NCBI RefSeq assembly: GCF_900155535.1
Contig: NZ_LT706962.1
Location: forward strand, 62,001-126,000
Length of the DNA stretch: 64,000 nt
Direction: 5' to 3'
Origin: Corynebacterium urinipleomorphum
GTDB taxonomy: Bacteria > Actinomycetota > Actinomycetes > Mycobacteriales > Mycobacteriaceae
Shown here: positions 36,585 to 45,607 of the stretch, piece by piece
How positions within the stretch are numbered: position 1 is the first letter of the stretch
Layout: each line of letters opens with the position of its first letter
Notes under the pieces: generated by a model
The model's input: only the letters and a program-made list of their open reading frames with translations
What the model was told of the DNA's origin: nothing
Database searches by the model: none
Position numbers and translations under genes: made by a program

Positions 36585-37583
36585 ATGGTAGAAAGCACCA
36601 CTGGGCCAGTACATATTGCCGTCCGGCAGTCTACCGGAGTGATCACTCTGGACCGGCCGGAGGCGTTGAACTCCATCAACCCGGAGATCCTCTTTCCCGT
36701 CATAGAGGCGCTCGAGGAATGGAAGGAAGACGATGGGGTGGAACGCGTCGTGGTCACGTCCTCCGGGAAGCATTTCTGCGCGGGCGGCGACGTGCGCTGG
36801 GCGCGGGAGGCGGCCCTGGCAGGTAAGGGGGAGCAGGCCGACGAGTTTTTCTCGCGCGAATACGAGATGAATCTGATGATCGCGCAGTACCCCAAGCCGT
36901 ACATTTCCCTTATTTCCGGTGTGGTCATGGGCGGCGGTCTCGGTCTGTCCGCGCACGGAAGCCACGTCGTGATCGCACCCGATGCGTTCTCCTCGATGCC
37001 GGAAATGAACATCGGGTTCTTCACTGATGTGGGAATGAGTCACCGGCTGCAGAATCTGCCGAAGTACCCCTCGCTGGATCTAGGAATGTTCCTCGCGTTG
37101 ACCGGATACCGGATGAGCGCGGACGACATGATGGCCACCGGCTTGGCCACGCACCTCGTGGGCTCGCTCGATGGTCTCCTGGACCGCATCATCGAGGAGG
37201 GGACGGGGGTGCTCGATGAGGCGGCGATCGAACCTGGGCCGTCGGAACTGGAAAAGCTCTACCCTCTTATCGGGGGAGCGTTCTCCGCACCGTGGTCCGA
37301 CATCAAGAACAACATCGATTCCAACCCGGAGCTGGCAGAGGTTGTTGAGCCGTTGATCCCGCACGCCTCCCCATCGTCGCTGGTGGCAACGGCAGAGTTG
37401 GTGCTGGCTAATTCCCGGCACGATCTGGCGGGAAGCCTCGAGAACGAGCGGCGCTACGCCAAACTCCTCCTGCGCGAGCCGGATTTCCACGAAGGTGTGC
37501 GCGCCGTGCTTGTGGACAAAACCAAGGACGCCCAGTTCCAGCCGGAGCCAGGGCCGGAGAAATACCGGGACGTACTAGACTGA
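36585..37583 (+). CDS. Enoyl-CoA hydratase/isomerase family protein, 3-hydroxyisobutyryl-CoA hydrolase-like
   Basis: The 332-residue crotonase-fold protein has the extended C-terminal region of the ECH_2/HIBCH group. The oxyanion-hole segment SGKHFCAGGDVRW (about 52-64) and GVVMGGGLGLSAHGSHVV (about 113-130) match the family, and PEMNIGFFTDVG (about 141-152) carries the catalytic Glu/Asp of 3-hydroxyisobutyryl-CoA hydrolases (usual form PExxIGxFPDVG). This points to thioester hydrolysis in valine degradation rather than fatty-acid hydration. The frame extends upstream to 36309, overlapping the divergent HAD gene; ATG 36585 fits the family start. Confidence 0.85.
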   Translation: MVESTTGPVHIAVRQSTGVITLDRPEALNSINPEILFPVIEALEEWKEDDGVERVVVTSSGKHFCAGGDVRWAREAALAGKGEQADEFFSREYEMNLMIAQYPKPYISLISGVVMGGGLGLSAHGSHVVIAPDAFSSMPEMNIGFFTDVGMSHRLQNLPKYPSLDLGMFLALTGYRMSADDMMATGLATHLVGSLDGLLDRIIEEGTGVLDEAAIEPGPSELEKLYPLIGGAFSAPWSDIKNNIDSNPELAEVVEPLIPHASPSSLVATAELVLANSRHDLAGSLENERRYAKLLLREPDFHEGVRAVLVDKTKDAQFQPEPGPEKYRDVLD

Positions 37584-37621
37584 GGGCCGTTTGAGCAACG
37601 CGACATGTGAAAGGACGCAGC

Positions 37622-39106
37622 GTGAACGCTGAAAGCCCGGTCAATCCCAACCCGCATGAGAACCCGATGGACGACTGGAACCACAAACTACACTTGGCGC
37701 AGGAGATGCTGCCGCTGATCAGCCAGCTGCACCGTGAGAACAATGTGGTCACCTCCATCTACGGGCGTCTGTTGGTGGGTATGACGGACATCGAGATCAT
37801 CAAGGCGCACCGCTACGCCCGCCGCGTGGTTGCGCGCGAGCTCCCGTTGGACGCGACTCTGCCGATCCTGCGTGAGTTGACCGAGATGAACCTGGGCACC
37901 GCTTCCATCGACCTGGGCCGCCTGGCCAAGAACTATTCCCGCACCGAAGGCACGGAGCTGCGCTCCTTCCTCGAGGAAGAGCTCGCCGAGGTCATTGGTG
38001 CGGACAGCCACCGCGTCCCGCGCGATGTGATCCTGTACGGCTTCGGCCGCATTGGCCGCCTGCTTGCACGCATCCTCATCGCCCGTGAAGCTCAGTACGG
38101 CGGCGTGCGTCTGCGTGCTGTGGTGGTGCGCAAGAAGGGCGACGACGACGTGGTCAAGCGCGCCTCCCTGCTGCGCCGCGACTCGGTGCACGGCCCGTTC
38201 AACGGCACCATCACCGTGGACAAGGAGAACGAGATCATCTGGGCTAACGGCACCCCGATCCAGATGATTTACTCCGATGACCCAGCTGCCATCGACTACA
38301 CCGCATACGGCATCAACGACGCGATCGTGGTGGACAACACCGGCCGTTGGCGCGACCGCGCCGGCCTGTCCCAGCACCTGCAGTCCAAGGGCGTGGCACG
38401 GGCTCTGCTCACCGCGCCGGGCAAGGGCGACGTGAAGAACATCGTTTACGGCATCAACCACGGCACCATCGACGATTCGGAGCAGGACCGCGTCCTGTCC
38501 GCGGCTTCCTGCACCACGAATGCCATTACTCCGGTGCTCAAGGTGGTCGGGGACCGCTGGGGTGTCAAGCACGGCCACGTGGAGACTGTCCACTCCTACA
38601 CCAACGACCAGAACCTGGCCGACAACTTCCACAAGGGGCCGCGCCGCGGTCGCGCCGCCGGATTGAACATGGTGCTCACCGAGACCGGTGCGGCGAAGGC
38701 TGTGTCCAAGGCCCTGCCGGAATTCGAGGGCAAGCTCACCGGCAACGCCATCCGCGTTCCCACCCCGGACGTGTCTATGGCGGTGCTCAACTTGGACCTG
38801 GAGAGCGAGGTCGACCGCGAGGACGTGAATAACTACCTGCGCCGCGTGTCCACGGACTCTGACCTGCGCCAGCAGATCGACTACATCCAGTCCCCGGACA
38901 TCGTGTCCACGGACTTCGTGGGCACCACCCACGCGGGCATCGTAGATGGTCTGGCCACCATCGCTTCCGGGAACCACCTGGTGCTCTACGTCTGGTACGA
39001 CAACGAGTTCGGCTACTCCAACCAGGTGATCCGCATCGTTGAGGAGATCGCCGGCGTGCGCCCGAAGATTCTTCCGGTGCGCAAGGATCCGCAGGACATC
39101 CGTTAA
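37622..39106 (+). CDS. gapB: Long-form glyceraldehyde-3-phosphate dehydrogenase
   Basis: The 494-residue enzyme carries an N-terminal extension of about 120 residues before the NAD(P)-binding motif YGFGRIGRLLARIL. The catalytic cysteine is in SAASCTTNAITP, followed by HVETVHSYTNDQ, typical of GAPDH. In C. glutamicum this long paralogue, GapB, works in the gluconeogenic direction with NADP as well as NAD. GTG 37622 is chosen because a GAAAGGA SD lies 7 nt before it. manA follows after 12 bp, so the pair may be an operon supplying hexose phosphates. Confidence 0.93.
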   Translation: MNAESPVNPNPHENPMDDWNHKLHLAQEMLPLISQLHRENNVVTSIYGRLLVGMTDIEIIKAHRYARRVVARELPLDATLPILRELTEMNLGTASIDLGRLAKNYSRTEGTELRSFLEEELAEVIGADSHRVPRDVILYGFGRIGRLLARILIAREAQYGGVRLRAVVVRKKGDDDVVKRASLLRRDSVHGPFNGTITVDKENEIIWANGTPIQMIYSDDPAAIDYTAYGINDAIVVDNTGRWRDRAGLSQHLQSKGVARALLTAPGKGDVKNIVYGINHGTIDDSEQDRVLSAASCTTNAITPVLKVVGDRWGVKHGHVETVHSYTNDQNLADNFHKGPRRGRAAGLNMVLTETGAAKAVSKALPEFEGKLTGNAIRVPTPDVSMAVLNLDLESEVDREDVNNYLRRVSTDSDLRQQIDYIQSPDIVSTDFVGTTHAGIVDGLATIASGNHLVLYVWYDNEFGYSNQVIRIVEEIAGVRPKILPVRKDPQDIR

Positions 39107-39118
39107 AAGGACGGTCAC

Positions 39119-40237
39119 GTGCTCAAACTTTCGGGCAAGGTCCAGAATTACGCCTGGGGCGACACCTCCAGCATCGCCGGTCTGCAAGGCCGCACACCCA
39201 CCGGCGAACCGGAGGCGGAGATGTGGTTCGGCGCTCATCCGTCCGCGCCCTCGGGTACTGCAGAAGGGCCGCTCGACGCGGTGATCACCGCCGATCCCGA
39301 AGGCACGGTGGGCACACAGGAGACGCTGCCGTTCCTAGTGAAGTTGCTGGCTGCGGCGCAACCGCTGTCCATCCAGGCGCACCCGTCAATCGCCCAAGCG
39401 CAGGAGGGGTTCGCGCGGGAGGATGCCGCGGGGATTCCGCGGGACGCAGCGCACCGCAACTACAAGGACACCAACCACAAGCCCGAGATCCTCATCGCGC
39501 TCACTCCGTTCCGGGCGATGGCGGGGTTCCGTCCGGTGGATGAGACGGTGGCGCTTCTCGACGAACTCGATGTTCCGGAGCTTGAGCATGTCCGCGCATC
39601 GCTTATCGACGGCGACCTCCGCTCCGTCTTGTCCAGCTGGCTGGCTATGGAGGATCCGGCGCCGCTGGTGAACACTGTGCTGGACCGCGCGGCGGAACTC
39701 GACTCGGATGTGGCACGCAACCTGGTGTTCATCGGGGAAGCGTTCCCCGGGGATGTGGGAGTGCTGGCGGCGTTGCTGCTCAACCACATCAACTTGGAGC
39801 CAGGGCAGGCGCTTTTCCTGCCGGCAGGCAACATGCACGCTTACCTCGAAGGCTTCGGCGTGGAAGTCATGGCGAACTCGGACAATGTGCTCCGCGGCGG
39901 CCTGACAGAGAAGCACATCGACGTTGAAGAGCTGGAAGACATTGTCATCTTCGAGCCGATCAAGGACCCGGTTCTGGCGTCCCGCACCGCGGAACAGGGC
40001 GGGGCCGTCGTGTCCGAATTCCCGGTTCCCGTCCCGGATTTCTCGGTGACGCGGTGCACGGGGGAGGGCACTATCCCGGTCGAAGGCCCGGCTATCGTGC
40101 TGGCGGTCGCAGGGGAGGTCGAGCTTGGGGGAGAGCTGAGTCTCCGAGCGGGCGAAGCGGCGTTTGTTCCGGTCTCCGACGGTGTGGTGGCCGCGGCTTT
40201 CGGCTCCGCGGACTTGTTTATTGTGCGGCCCGGCTAA
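39119..40237 (+). CDS. manA: Mannose-6-phosphate isomerase, class I
   Basis: This zinc enzyme interconverts fructose-6-phosphate and mannose-6-phosphate, the entry to GDP-mannose and to the mannosyl donors used by Pmt and lipid mannosyltransferases. Zinc ligands are visible in SIQAHPS (Gln/His, about 82-88), KPEILIAL (Glu, about 121-128) and GNMHAYLEG (His, about 239-247). A C-terminal cupin follows. GTG 39119 has an AAAAGGA SD. Its 3' end overlaps the convergent sqd2-like gene by 20 bp. Confidence 0.95.
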   Translation: MLKLSGKVQNYAWGDTSSIAGLQGRTPTGEPEAEMWFGAHPSAPSGTAEGPLDAVITADPEGTVGTQETLPFLVKLLAAAQPLSIQAHPSIAQAQEGFAREDAAGIPRDAAHRNYKDTNHKPEILIALTPFRAMAGFRPVDETVALLDELDVPELEHVRASLIDGDLRSVLSSWLAMEDPAPLVNTVLDRAAELDSDVARNLVFIGEAFPGDVGVLAALLLNHINLEPGQALFLPAGNMHAYLEGFGVEVMANSDNVLRGGLTEKHIDVEELEDIVIFEPIKDPVLASRTAEQGGAVVSEFPVPVPDFSVTRCTGEGTIPVEGPAIVLAVAGEVELGGELSLRAGEAAFVPVSDGVVAAAFGSADLFIVRPG

Positions 40238-41354
40238 TGCATTCCTCGTAGTACTCCACCAGTTTCTCGGTGGCGGCGCGCCACGACCACCGCTCGGCTT
40301 CCTGGCGGGCGGAGAGGGCCATGGTGTCGCGCAATGGAGCGTCGATAAGCAGGCCCGCGAATGCGTCTGCCCACTGTTGGGGTGTGGCGTGCTTGTCCAC
40401 GAGTCTGCCTGTTTCCCCGTCCTCGATGACGAACGGGATGCCGCCGGCGCGTGCGCCCACGACGGGCACGCCGGAGGCGAACGATTCGAGCGCGACGAGG
40501 CCCAGGGTCTCCGTGAGCGAGGGGAACGCGAAGACGTCGGCGGACGCGAAGGCTTGGGCGAGGGGCGTGCCCGACATGTAGCCGGTGAAGACGGTGTAAG
40601 CGGGGTCGAAGGTCTTCTTCATCTGCTCCAGTTGCGGGCCCGCGCCGACCATGGCCAGACGTGCGCCGGGGACCTTCTCACGCATAAGCGGCATGACTTC
40701 GTTGAGCACGGCGAGGTTCTTTTCCGCGCTCATGCGGCCGACGTAGATGAGCAGCGGGGCGTCGTCTCCATCGGTGAGACGCCCCCGCATTTCAGCCGAG
40801 TAGTTGTCTGGGTGGTAGCCCACGGTGTCCACGGCTTTCGGCCACACCGCAAGGTCGCGGAAGCCGTAACCTCTCGCGGTCTCCAGCATGGGGTCGGAGG
40901 TGACCAGGTTCATCTGCGCGCGGTTGTGAAGCGCGCGGATGAGAGCCGTCGCGGGCGTTTTCACTGCGCCGATCTTGAGTGCTTCCGTGTACGCCGGAAC
41001 GTCGGTGTGGAAAGAGGCGAGCAGCGGCTTCTTATGGAGCTTGGCGAGAAGAACTCCGTACCCAGCGAAGAACACCGGGTTGACGGCGTGGACGATGTCC
41101 GGGTTGAACTCCTTCAACTGCTTCGCCACTGCCGGGGTGGGTAGGCCCACCTTGATCTCCGGGTAGATGCGGTGCAAAGAGACACTCGGGGCGCGGACCA
41201 CCGGGAAGCCGGCGTATGTGTCGGGGGCGTCTCCGGTGGCGAAGATCATCACCTCGTGGCCCATCTCCGCCAGCTGGTCGACAGTGCGGATGACGCGGGT
41301 GACCACGCCGTCGATTTTGGGGAGGAAGACCTCCGTGAAAATCGCGATGCGCAT
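40218..41354 (-). CDS. GT4 glycosyltransferase, SQD2/SqdX-like (probable sulfoquinovosyl transferase)
   Basis: The protein has 378 residues and two GT-B Rossmann domains with no membrane helix, fitting a peripheral lipid glycosyltransferase. N-terminal features are FTEVFLPKIDGVVTRV (7-22) and SFHTDVPAY (about 134-142), where SQD2 has SYHTHVPxY. C-terminal features include RDLAVWPKAVD, IYVGRMSAEKN, the EX7E region SETLGLVALES (SQD2: SETLGLVVLEA), ARAGGIP and WSWRAATEKL (SQD2: DWRAAT). Mycobacterial MgtA, a mannosyltransferase, is the nearest alternative but matches these signatures less well from memory. The start codon abuts the SQD1-like gene's stop with no gap, so the two are an operon. The acceptor would be diacylglycerol. 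Confidence 0.7.
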   Translation of the reverse strand: MRIAIFTEVFLPKIDGVVTRVIRTVDQLAEMGHEVMIFATGDAPDTYAGFPVVRAPSVSLHRIYPEIKVGLPTPAVAKQLKEFNPDIVHAVNPVFFAGYGVLLAKLHKKPLLASFHTDVPAYTEALKIGAVKTPATALIRALHNRAQMNLVTSDPMLETARGYGFRDLAVWPKAVDTVGYHPDNYSAEMRGRLTDGDDAPLLIYVGRMSAEKNLAVLNEVMPLMREKVPGARLAMVGAGPQLEQMKKTFDPAYTVFTGYMSGTPLAQAFASADVFAFPSLTETLGLVALESFASGVPVVGARAGGIPFVIEDGETGRLVDKHATPQQWADAFAGLLIDAPLRDTMALSARQEAERWSWRAATEKLVEYYEECISRAAQ

Positions 41355-42545
41355 CTACGCGTTCTCCGGCACGCCTTCTGCCTGGTTGCGGGTCCACAAA
41401 GAGCGGGCCGGGATCTTGGTGCGGTCGACGCGGTCGGCGTACTTCTTCGCCACGTCCTCGACTTCCTGGAGCAGACCTTCGGCGAGCTTGGTCGGCTCGA
41501 GGCCCAGGCTCAGGAACGTGTCGTTGGACACGTGAAGCTCATTCTCCGCCGATTCCTTGCGCGGGTTGGGCACCAGCGCGTACTCGGTGCCGGAGATCTG
41601 TGCCACCAGCTCGGCGAGGTCACGAACGCGGTGGGTCTCCGTCATCTGGTTGAAGATCATCACACGGTCGCCCTTTGCCGGCGGGTTCTCCAGCGCGATC
41701 TGCACGCACTTGACCATGTCGCGGATGTGGATGAACGCGCGGGTCTGGCCGCCGGTGCCGTGAACGGTGAGCGGGTAGCCGATGGCGGCCTGCATGAGGA
41801 AGCGGTTGAGCACCGTGCCGTAGTCGCCGTCGTAGTCGAAGCGGTTGATCAGGCGCTCGTCGCGCTCCGTCTGCGGGGTGTGGGTGCCCCAGATGATGCC
41901 CTGGTGCAGGTCGGTGATGCGTAGCTCGTCGTTCTTGGCGTAGTAGGCGAAGAGGTTCTGGTCGAGCACCTTGGTCAGGTGGTAGACCGAGCCCGGGTTG
42001 GTGGGGTAGAGGATCTGCTGGTCCACGAGCTCTTCGCCGTTGTCCACCTTGATGTCCAGGTAGCCCTCCGGGATCTTCATTCCGGCGGTGCCGTAGCCGT
42101 ACACGCCCATGGTGCCCAGGTGGACGATGTGGATGTCCAGGCCGGACTCGACAACGGCGACGAGCAGGTTGTGGGTGGCGTTGACGTTATTGTCCACGGT
42201 GTAGCGCTTGGTCACCGGGTTCTTCATGGAGTACGGGGCGGCGCGCTGCTCCGCAAAGTGGATGACCGCATCGGGCTGCTCGGTGACAATGAAGTCTTTG
42301 AGTGCTTCGTAATCCTGGGCGACATCGATGTTGCGGAAGGCGATTTCTTTCCCGGAGACCTCTTTCCAAGCGGCGATGCGCTCCTCAATTGTCGCGATCG
42401 GGGTGAGGGATTCGGCGCCCAGTTCTTTGTCGATTGCGCGGCGGGAAAGGTTGTCCACGATGGTCACGTCGTGGCCGATATCCGAAAGGTGCAGTGATGC
42501 CGGCCAACCACAGAATCCGTCGCCACCGAGAACCGCGATTTTCAT
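41355..42545 (-). CDS. SQD1/SqdB-like UDP-sulfoquinovose synthase
   Basis: The 396-residue protein is an SDR-fold nucleotide-sugar enzyme whose signatures follow SQD1, which makes UDP-sulfoquinovose from UDP-glucose and sulfite. The NAD-binding start is GGDGFCGW (7-14). Further SQD1 hallmarks are [16 protein letters not shown] (45-60), [12 protein letters not shown] (96-107), LGTMGVYG with Thr145, and the catalytic Tyr188 and Lys192 in VYHLTKVLD. Later [28 protein letters not shown] and [17 protein letters not shown] match the SQD1 substrate-binding parts. Ordinary UDP-glucose epimerases lack these. ATG 42545 has GAAAGG 8 nt upstream; the frame reaching 42725 would cross the divergent gene. 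It is the first gene of a two-gene operon. Confidence 0.85.
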   Translation of the reverse strand: [396 protein letters not shown]

Positions 42546-42546
42546 T

Positions 42547-42556
42547 AGGTATACCT
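42547..42556. promoter_or_regulatory. AGGTATACCT palindrome overlapping the sqd1 ribosome binding site
   Basis: A perfect 10-bp palindrome lies between the GAAAGG SD (complement of 42554-42559) and the ATG (42543-42545), sharing three bases with the SD. A TAACGT hexamer (complement of 42580-42585) further upstream could be the -10 element. A separate inverted repeat, ACCCGGC/GCCGGGT (42585-42591 and 42605-42611), lies in the divergent promoter region. Confidence 0.4.
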
Positions 42557-42659
42557 TTCTTTTTGAACGCTTCTCGGTCACGTTACCCGGCTTCGTCGGT
42601 TCGCGCCGGGTGAGTGGAAAATGGCCACAGAGCCAAGACGATCCATGTATGTTTCGGGT

Positions 42660-44316
42660 ATGAAACAAAATGCGGGAGACATCATTGTTGTTGGCGCAGG
42701 ACTGGCGGGGCTGGTTGCTGCGCATGAGGCGGTCAAAGCAGGGCGCAAGGTCGTCTTCGTCGAGCAGGAAAGCCGCGCGAACCTCGGCGGCCAGGCATTC
42801 TGGTCGCTCGGGGGCCTGTTCATGGTGGGCACCCCGGAACAGAAGCTCATGGGGGCGAAGGACTTCGAGGACCTGGCATGGGCTGACTGGGAGAACTCAG
42901 CGGATTATGACGACGAGGATTATGACCGCTGGCCGCGCGAGTGGGGCCGCGAGTACGTGCGCTTCGCGTCCAATGAGATGCACGGCTACCTGAAAGAGCT
43001 GGGCCTGCGCGTGTTGCCCACCGTCGGCTGGGCAGAGCGCGGCTCCGGTGACGCGTCCGGCCACGGCAACACAGTTCCGCGTTTCCACCTCACGTGGGGT
43101 ACAGGCCCGGAAGTCGTGCGGGTTTTCCGCGAACCCGTTGAGCGCGCCGAGCAGGCGGGCCAGGTGGAGTTCAAATTCCGTCACCGCGTCGATGAGATCG
43201 TCGTAGAAGACGGCCGTGCCGTTGGAGTGAAAGGGATGAAGCTGGCTGCAGATTCTTCTGACCGCGGCGTCGCGTCGAATAGCGACGAGGTGGAGCCTTT
43301 CGAGGTGCGCGGGGCCGCAGTGGTGATCTCCACCGGCGGAATCGGCGGCAACCTGGACAAGGTCCGCCAGATGTGGCCGGAGGACCGCTGGGGGCCGTGC
43401 CCGGACGACATGGTCACCGGTGTGCCGGAGCACGTGGACGGTAGAGGCATCGATATTGCCGCTGCTGCCGGTGCCAACCTGGTCAACACCGACCGCATGT
43501 GGCACTACCCGGAGGGCATGATCAACTGGGATCCGATCTGGCCGGGCCACGGCATCCGCATCATTCCCGGTCCGAGCTCCATGTGGCTGGACGCAACGGG
43601 TAAGCGCCTGCCCACCAACTTGTTCCCGGGGTCGGACAACATCGCGGCGCTCGCACACATCGGCAGGACGGGCCACGGGTACTCATGGTTCATCCTCAAC
43701 CAGCACATCGCGGACAAGGAATTCATTTTCTCGGGCTCGGAGCAGAACCCGGACCTGACTGACAAGTCTCTGAAGAAGCTGGCCGGCAAGGTCGGCCCCG
43801 GCACGCACCCGGCGGTGAAGGCTTGTCATGGACAACGGCGTCGACTGGGTCACGGCCGACACGGTCGAGGACCTCGTGCGCACAATGAACGAGCTGGGCG
43901 ACATCGAGCTCGACGGCGAGCTGGTGCGCAAGCAGTTGGTGGAGCGCGACGCGCAGCTGACCAACGACTTCTCCAAGGACGCGCAGGTCAACTACATCCG
44001 CACGGCACGCAACTTCCTGGGCGACAAGCTCGTCCGCTGTGCTGAGCCGCACCGTCTCCTCGACCCGAAGAAGGGTCCGCTCATCGCAGTGAAGCTGCAC
44101 GTGCTCACGCGCAAGACGCTCGGCGGCATCGAGACGGACTTGAACGGCAGGGCCTTGCTTGCCGACGGCTCCGTGTTCCCCGGCCTCTACGCCTGCGGCG
44201 AGGCCGCCGGTTTCGGCGGCGGAGGAATGCACGGAAAGAATGCCTTGGAGGGAACCTTCCTCGGCGGGTGCATTCACTCCGGCAAGCGGGTGGGGGAGAA
44301 CGCAGCCCGGGAGTGA
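42660..44316 (+). pseudogene. FAD-binding dehydrogenase interrupted by a single-base frameshift
   Basis: The gene encodes a fumarate-reductase/KstD-like flavoprotein. The first part (42660 to about 43820) has the FAD-binding motif DIIVVGAGLAGLVAAHEA and the GGQAFWSLGG segment of the putative FAD-binding dehydrogenase family. The homologous protein continues from about 43825 in the +1 frame (VMDNGVDWVTADTVEDLV) and ends with ACGEAAGFGGGGMHGKNALEGTFLGGCI, the C-terminal FAD motif. Removing one T at 43823-43824 joins HPAVKA to VMDN in frame. Without it, the first frame ends at 44045 in unrelated sequence. TATGTT (42648-42653) ends 6 nt before ATG 42660. It may be a recent pseudogene or a sequencing error. 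Intact length would be about 550 residues. Confidence 0.85.
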
Positions 44317-45534
44317 TTACCGCTGCCAGTGAAGCGAAGCTGTGGCCGCCTGTCCGCGTAGGCGGTCTTTGTCCCGGTCGGGGATGAGCGAACCCCCGGT
44401 GAGCCAGACCAGGTGGGTGGCGGAGTCGGGGACGTCCGGGAGCCGCCACGGAATGGTGAGCCCCGCGGTGGCGGACGGTTCAACGATGATGCCGGAGGTC
44501 CGCTCGAGCCAGTTGACGGCGGCGAGGAAGGTGATGTCGCCGAGCGTGTGGAAGCCGCTGACCAGATGCGCCGCATGCTCCATGGCGAGCGGGGAGGGGC
44601 TCTGCACGGCGAGGCCATCGGCGATCGTGCGCCCGGGCAGACCGTAGTCGGCGCACGAGACTGACGGGTTCTCGGTGAACACGCCGAGCGTCATGCTCGG
44701 GCTGGCGGTGGGCTCGACGAAGTGGCAGGAGACTGCATCGCCGAATGCCATCTTCAGGCCGAAGGTGACGCCGCCGGGGCCGCCGCCCACGCCGCAGGGA
44801 AGGTAGACGTACAGGGGGTTGTCTTCGGTGAAGTGCTTGCCAGCGGCGGCGAACTGTTCCTTGAGACGTTCACCCGCCACCGCGTAGCCGGCGAAGAGGC
44901 CGAGGGAATTCTCGTCGTCGATGAAGAATGCGTCGTGGGAATGTTCGCGAGCTTCCGCAACGGTGTCGGTGAACAACCCTGAGTGCTCGACGACGGTGGC
45001 GCCGCGGGAGCGGAGCAGGTCCTTCTTCCATTGTTTCGCATCCACTGACATGTGGACCTCGGTGTCGAAACCGAGCAGCGGACCGACGGTGCCGATGGAC
45101 AACGCGAGGTTCCCCGTGGAGGCGACGGAGAGCTTCTCGTACTGCTTTTCCTCCGCCAGCCGAAAGACTTCGTGGACTCCGCCACGGGATTTGATGGACC
45201 CGCTGATCGGCAGGGAATCGTCGCGCTTGACCCACAGCTCGCCCGGAAGATCCCGTTCCATGAGGCGGGCCACGTAGTCCTGGGTCTCCGGAACGGGTTG
45301 GATGTCGGACTCGATGACGCCATTTCCGGTTTCGGGGAAGTGTTCGGCGACCCAGGGGGCGAACCGGTCGAAGCGTGCGACGGCTTCGTCGACGGCGCGG
45401 GCGATGTCGGGGTCGAGGGCGCGTGAGTCGGGGGTCCGGGCCCAGGAGATCTCATGTTGGTGGGTGATGCCGTCGAGAAGCGACAGCGGCTGCGGAGTCG
45501 CGGGATGAGCTGGGCGGTCCCAAGGCATGGTCAT
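44317..45534 (-). CDS. dsdA: D-serine dehydratase
   Basis: The 405-residue PLP enzyme converts D-serine to pyruvate and ammonia. The PLP lysine is Lys115 in SGSIKSRGG, with the conserved ELWVKRDDSLPISG before it; the glycine-rich phosphate loop is PCGVGGGPGG, and ESDIQPVPETQDY is typical of DsdA. ATG 45534 is chosen because TACAAT (complement of 45543-45548) ends 8 nt before it; a longer frame to 45618 crosses the divergent gene. It is divergent from an MFS gene, which may be its transporter. No dsdC-type regulator is adjacent. Confidence 0.93.
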   Translation of the reverse strand: MTMPWDRPAHPATPQPLSLLDGITHQHEISWARTPDSRALDPDIARAVDEAVARFDRFAPWVAEHFPETGNGVIESDIQPVPETQDYVARLMERDLPGELWVKRDDSLPISGSIKSRGGVHEVFRLAEEKQYEKLSVASTGNLALSIGTVGPLLGFDTEVHMSVDAKQWKKDLLRSRGATVVEHSGLFTDTVAEAREHSHDAFFIDDENSLGLFAGYAVAGERLKEQFAAAGKHFTEDNPLYVYLPCGVGGGPGGVTFGLKMAFGDAVSCHFVEPTASPSMTLGVFTENPSVSCADYGLPGRTIADGLAVQSPSPLAMEHAAHLVSGFHTLGDITFLAAVNWLERTSGIIVEPSATAGLTIPWRLPDVPDSATHLVWLTGGSLIPDRDKDRLRGQAATASLHWQR

Positions 45535-45607
45535 GGGGATCCATTGTAGGAACCCCTCGGGTGTACAGTTACGTGGGTCACATTCGGTGTCAGGAGGGAG
45601 ACAATCA

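Noticed and set aside
37688-39238. 516-codon minus-strand ORF opposite gapB
   Set aside because: It is antisense to an intact GAPDH with all motifs; length is explained by the strong codon bias of gapB.
40218-41354. MgtA/PimB-type mannosyltransferase as the primary call
   Set aside because: Possible, but the HTDVPAY, SETLGLVALES and WRAATEKL signatures and the zero-gap linkage to an SQD1-like gene favour SQD2; kept as the alternative.
42545-42563. DtxR-like box before the sqd1-like gene
   Set aside because: Only about 11 of 19 positions match and the right half is missing; the AGGTATACCT palindrome is reported separately instead.
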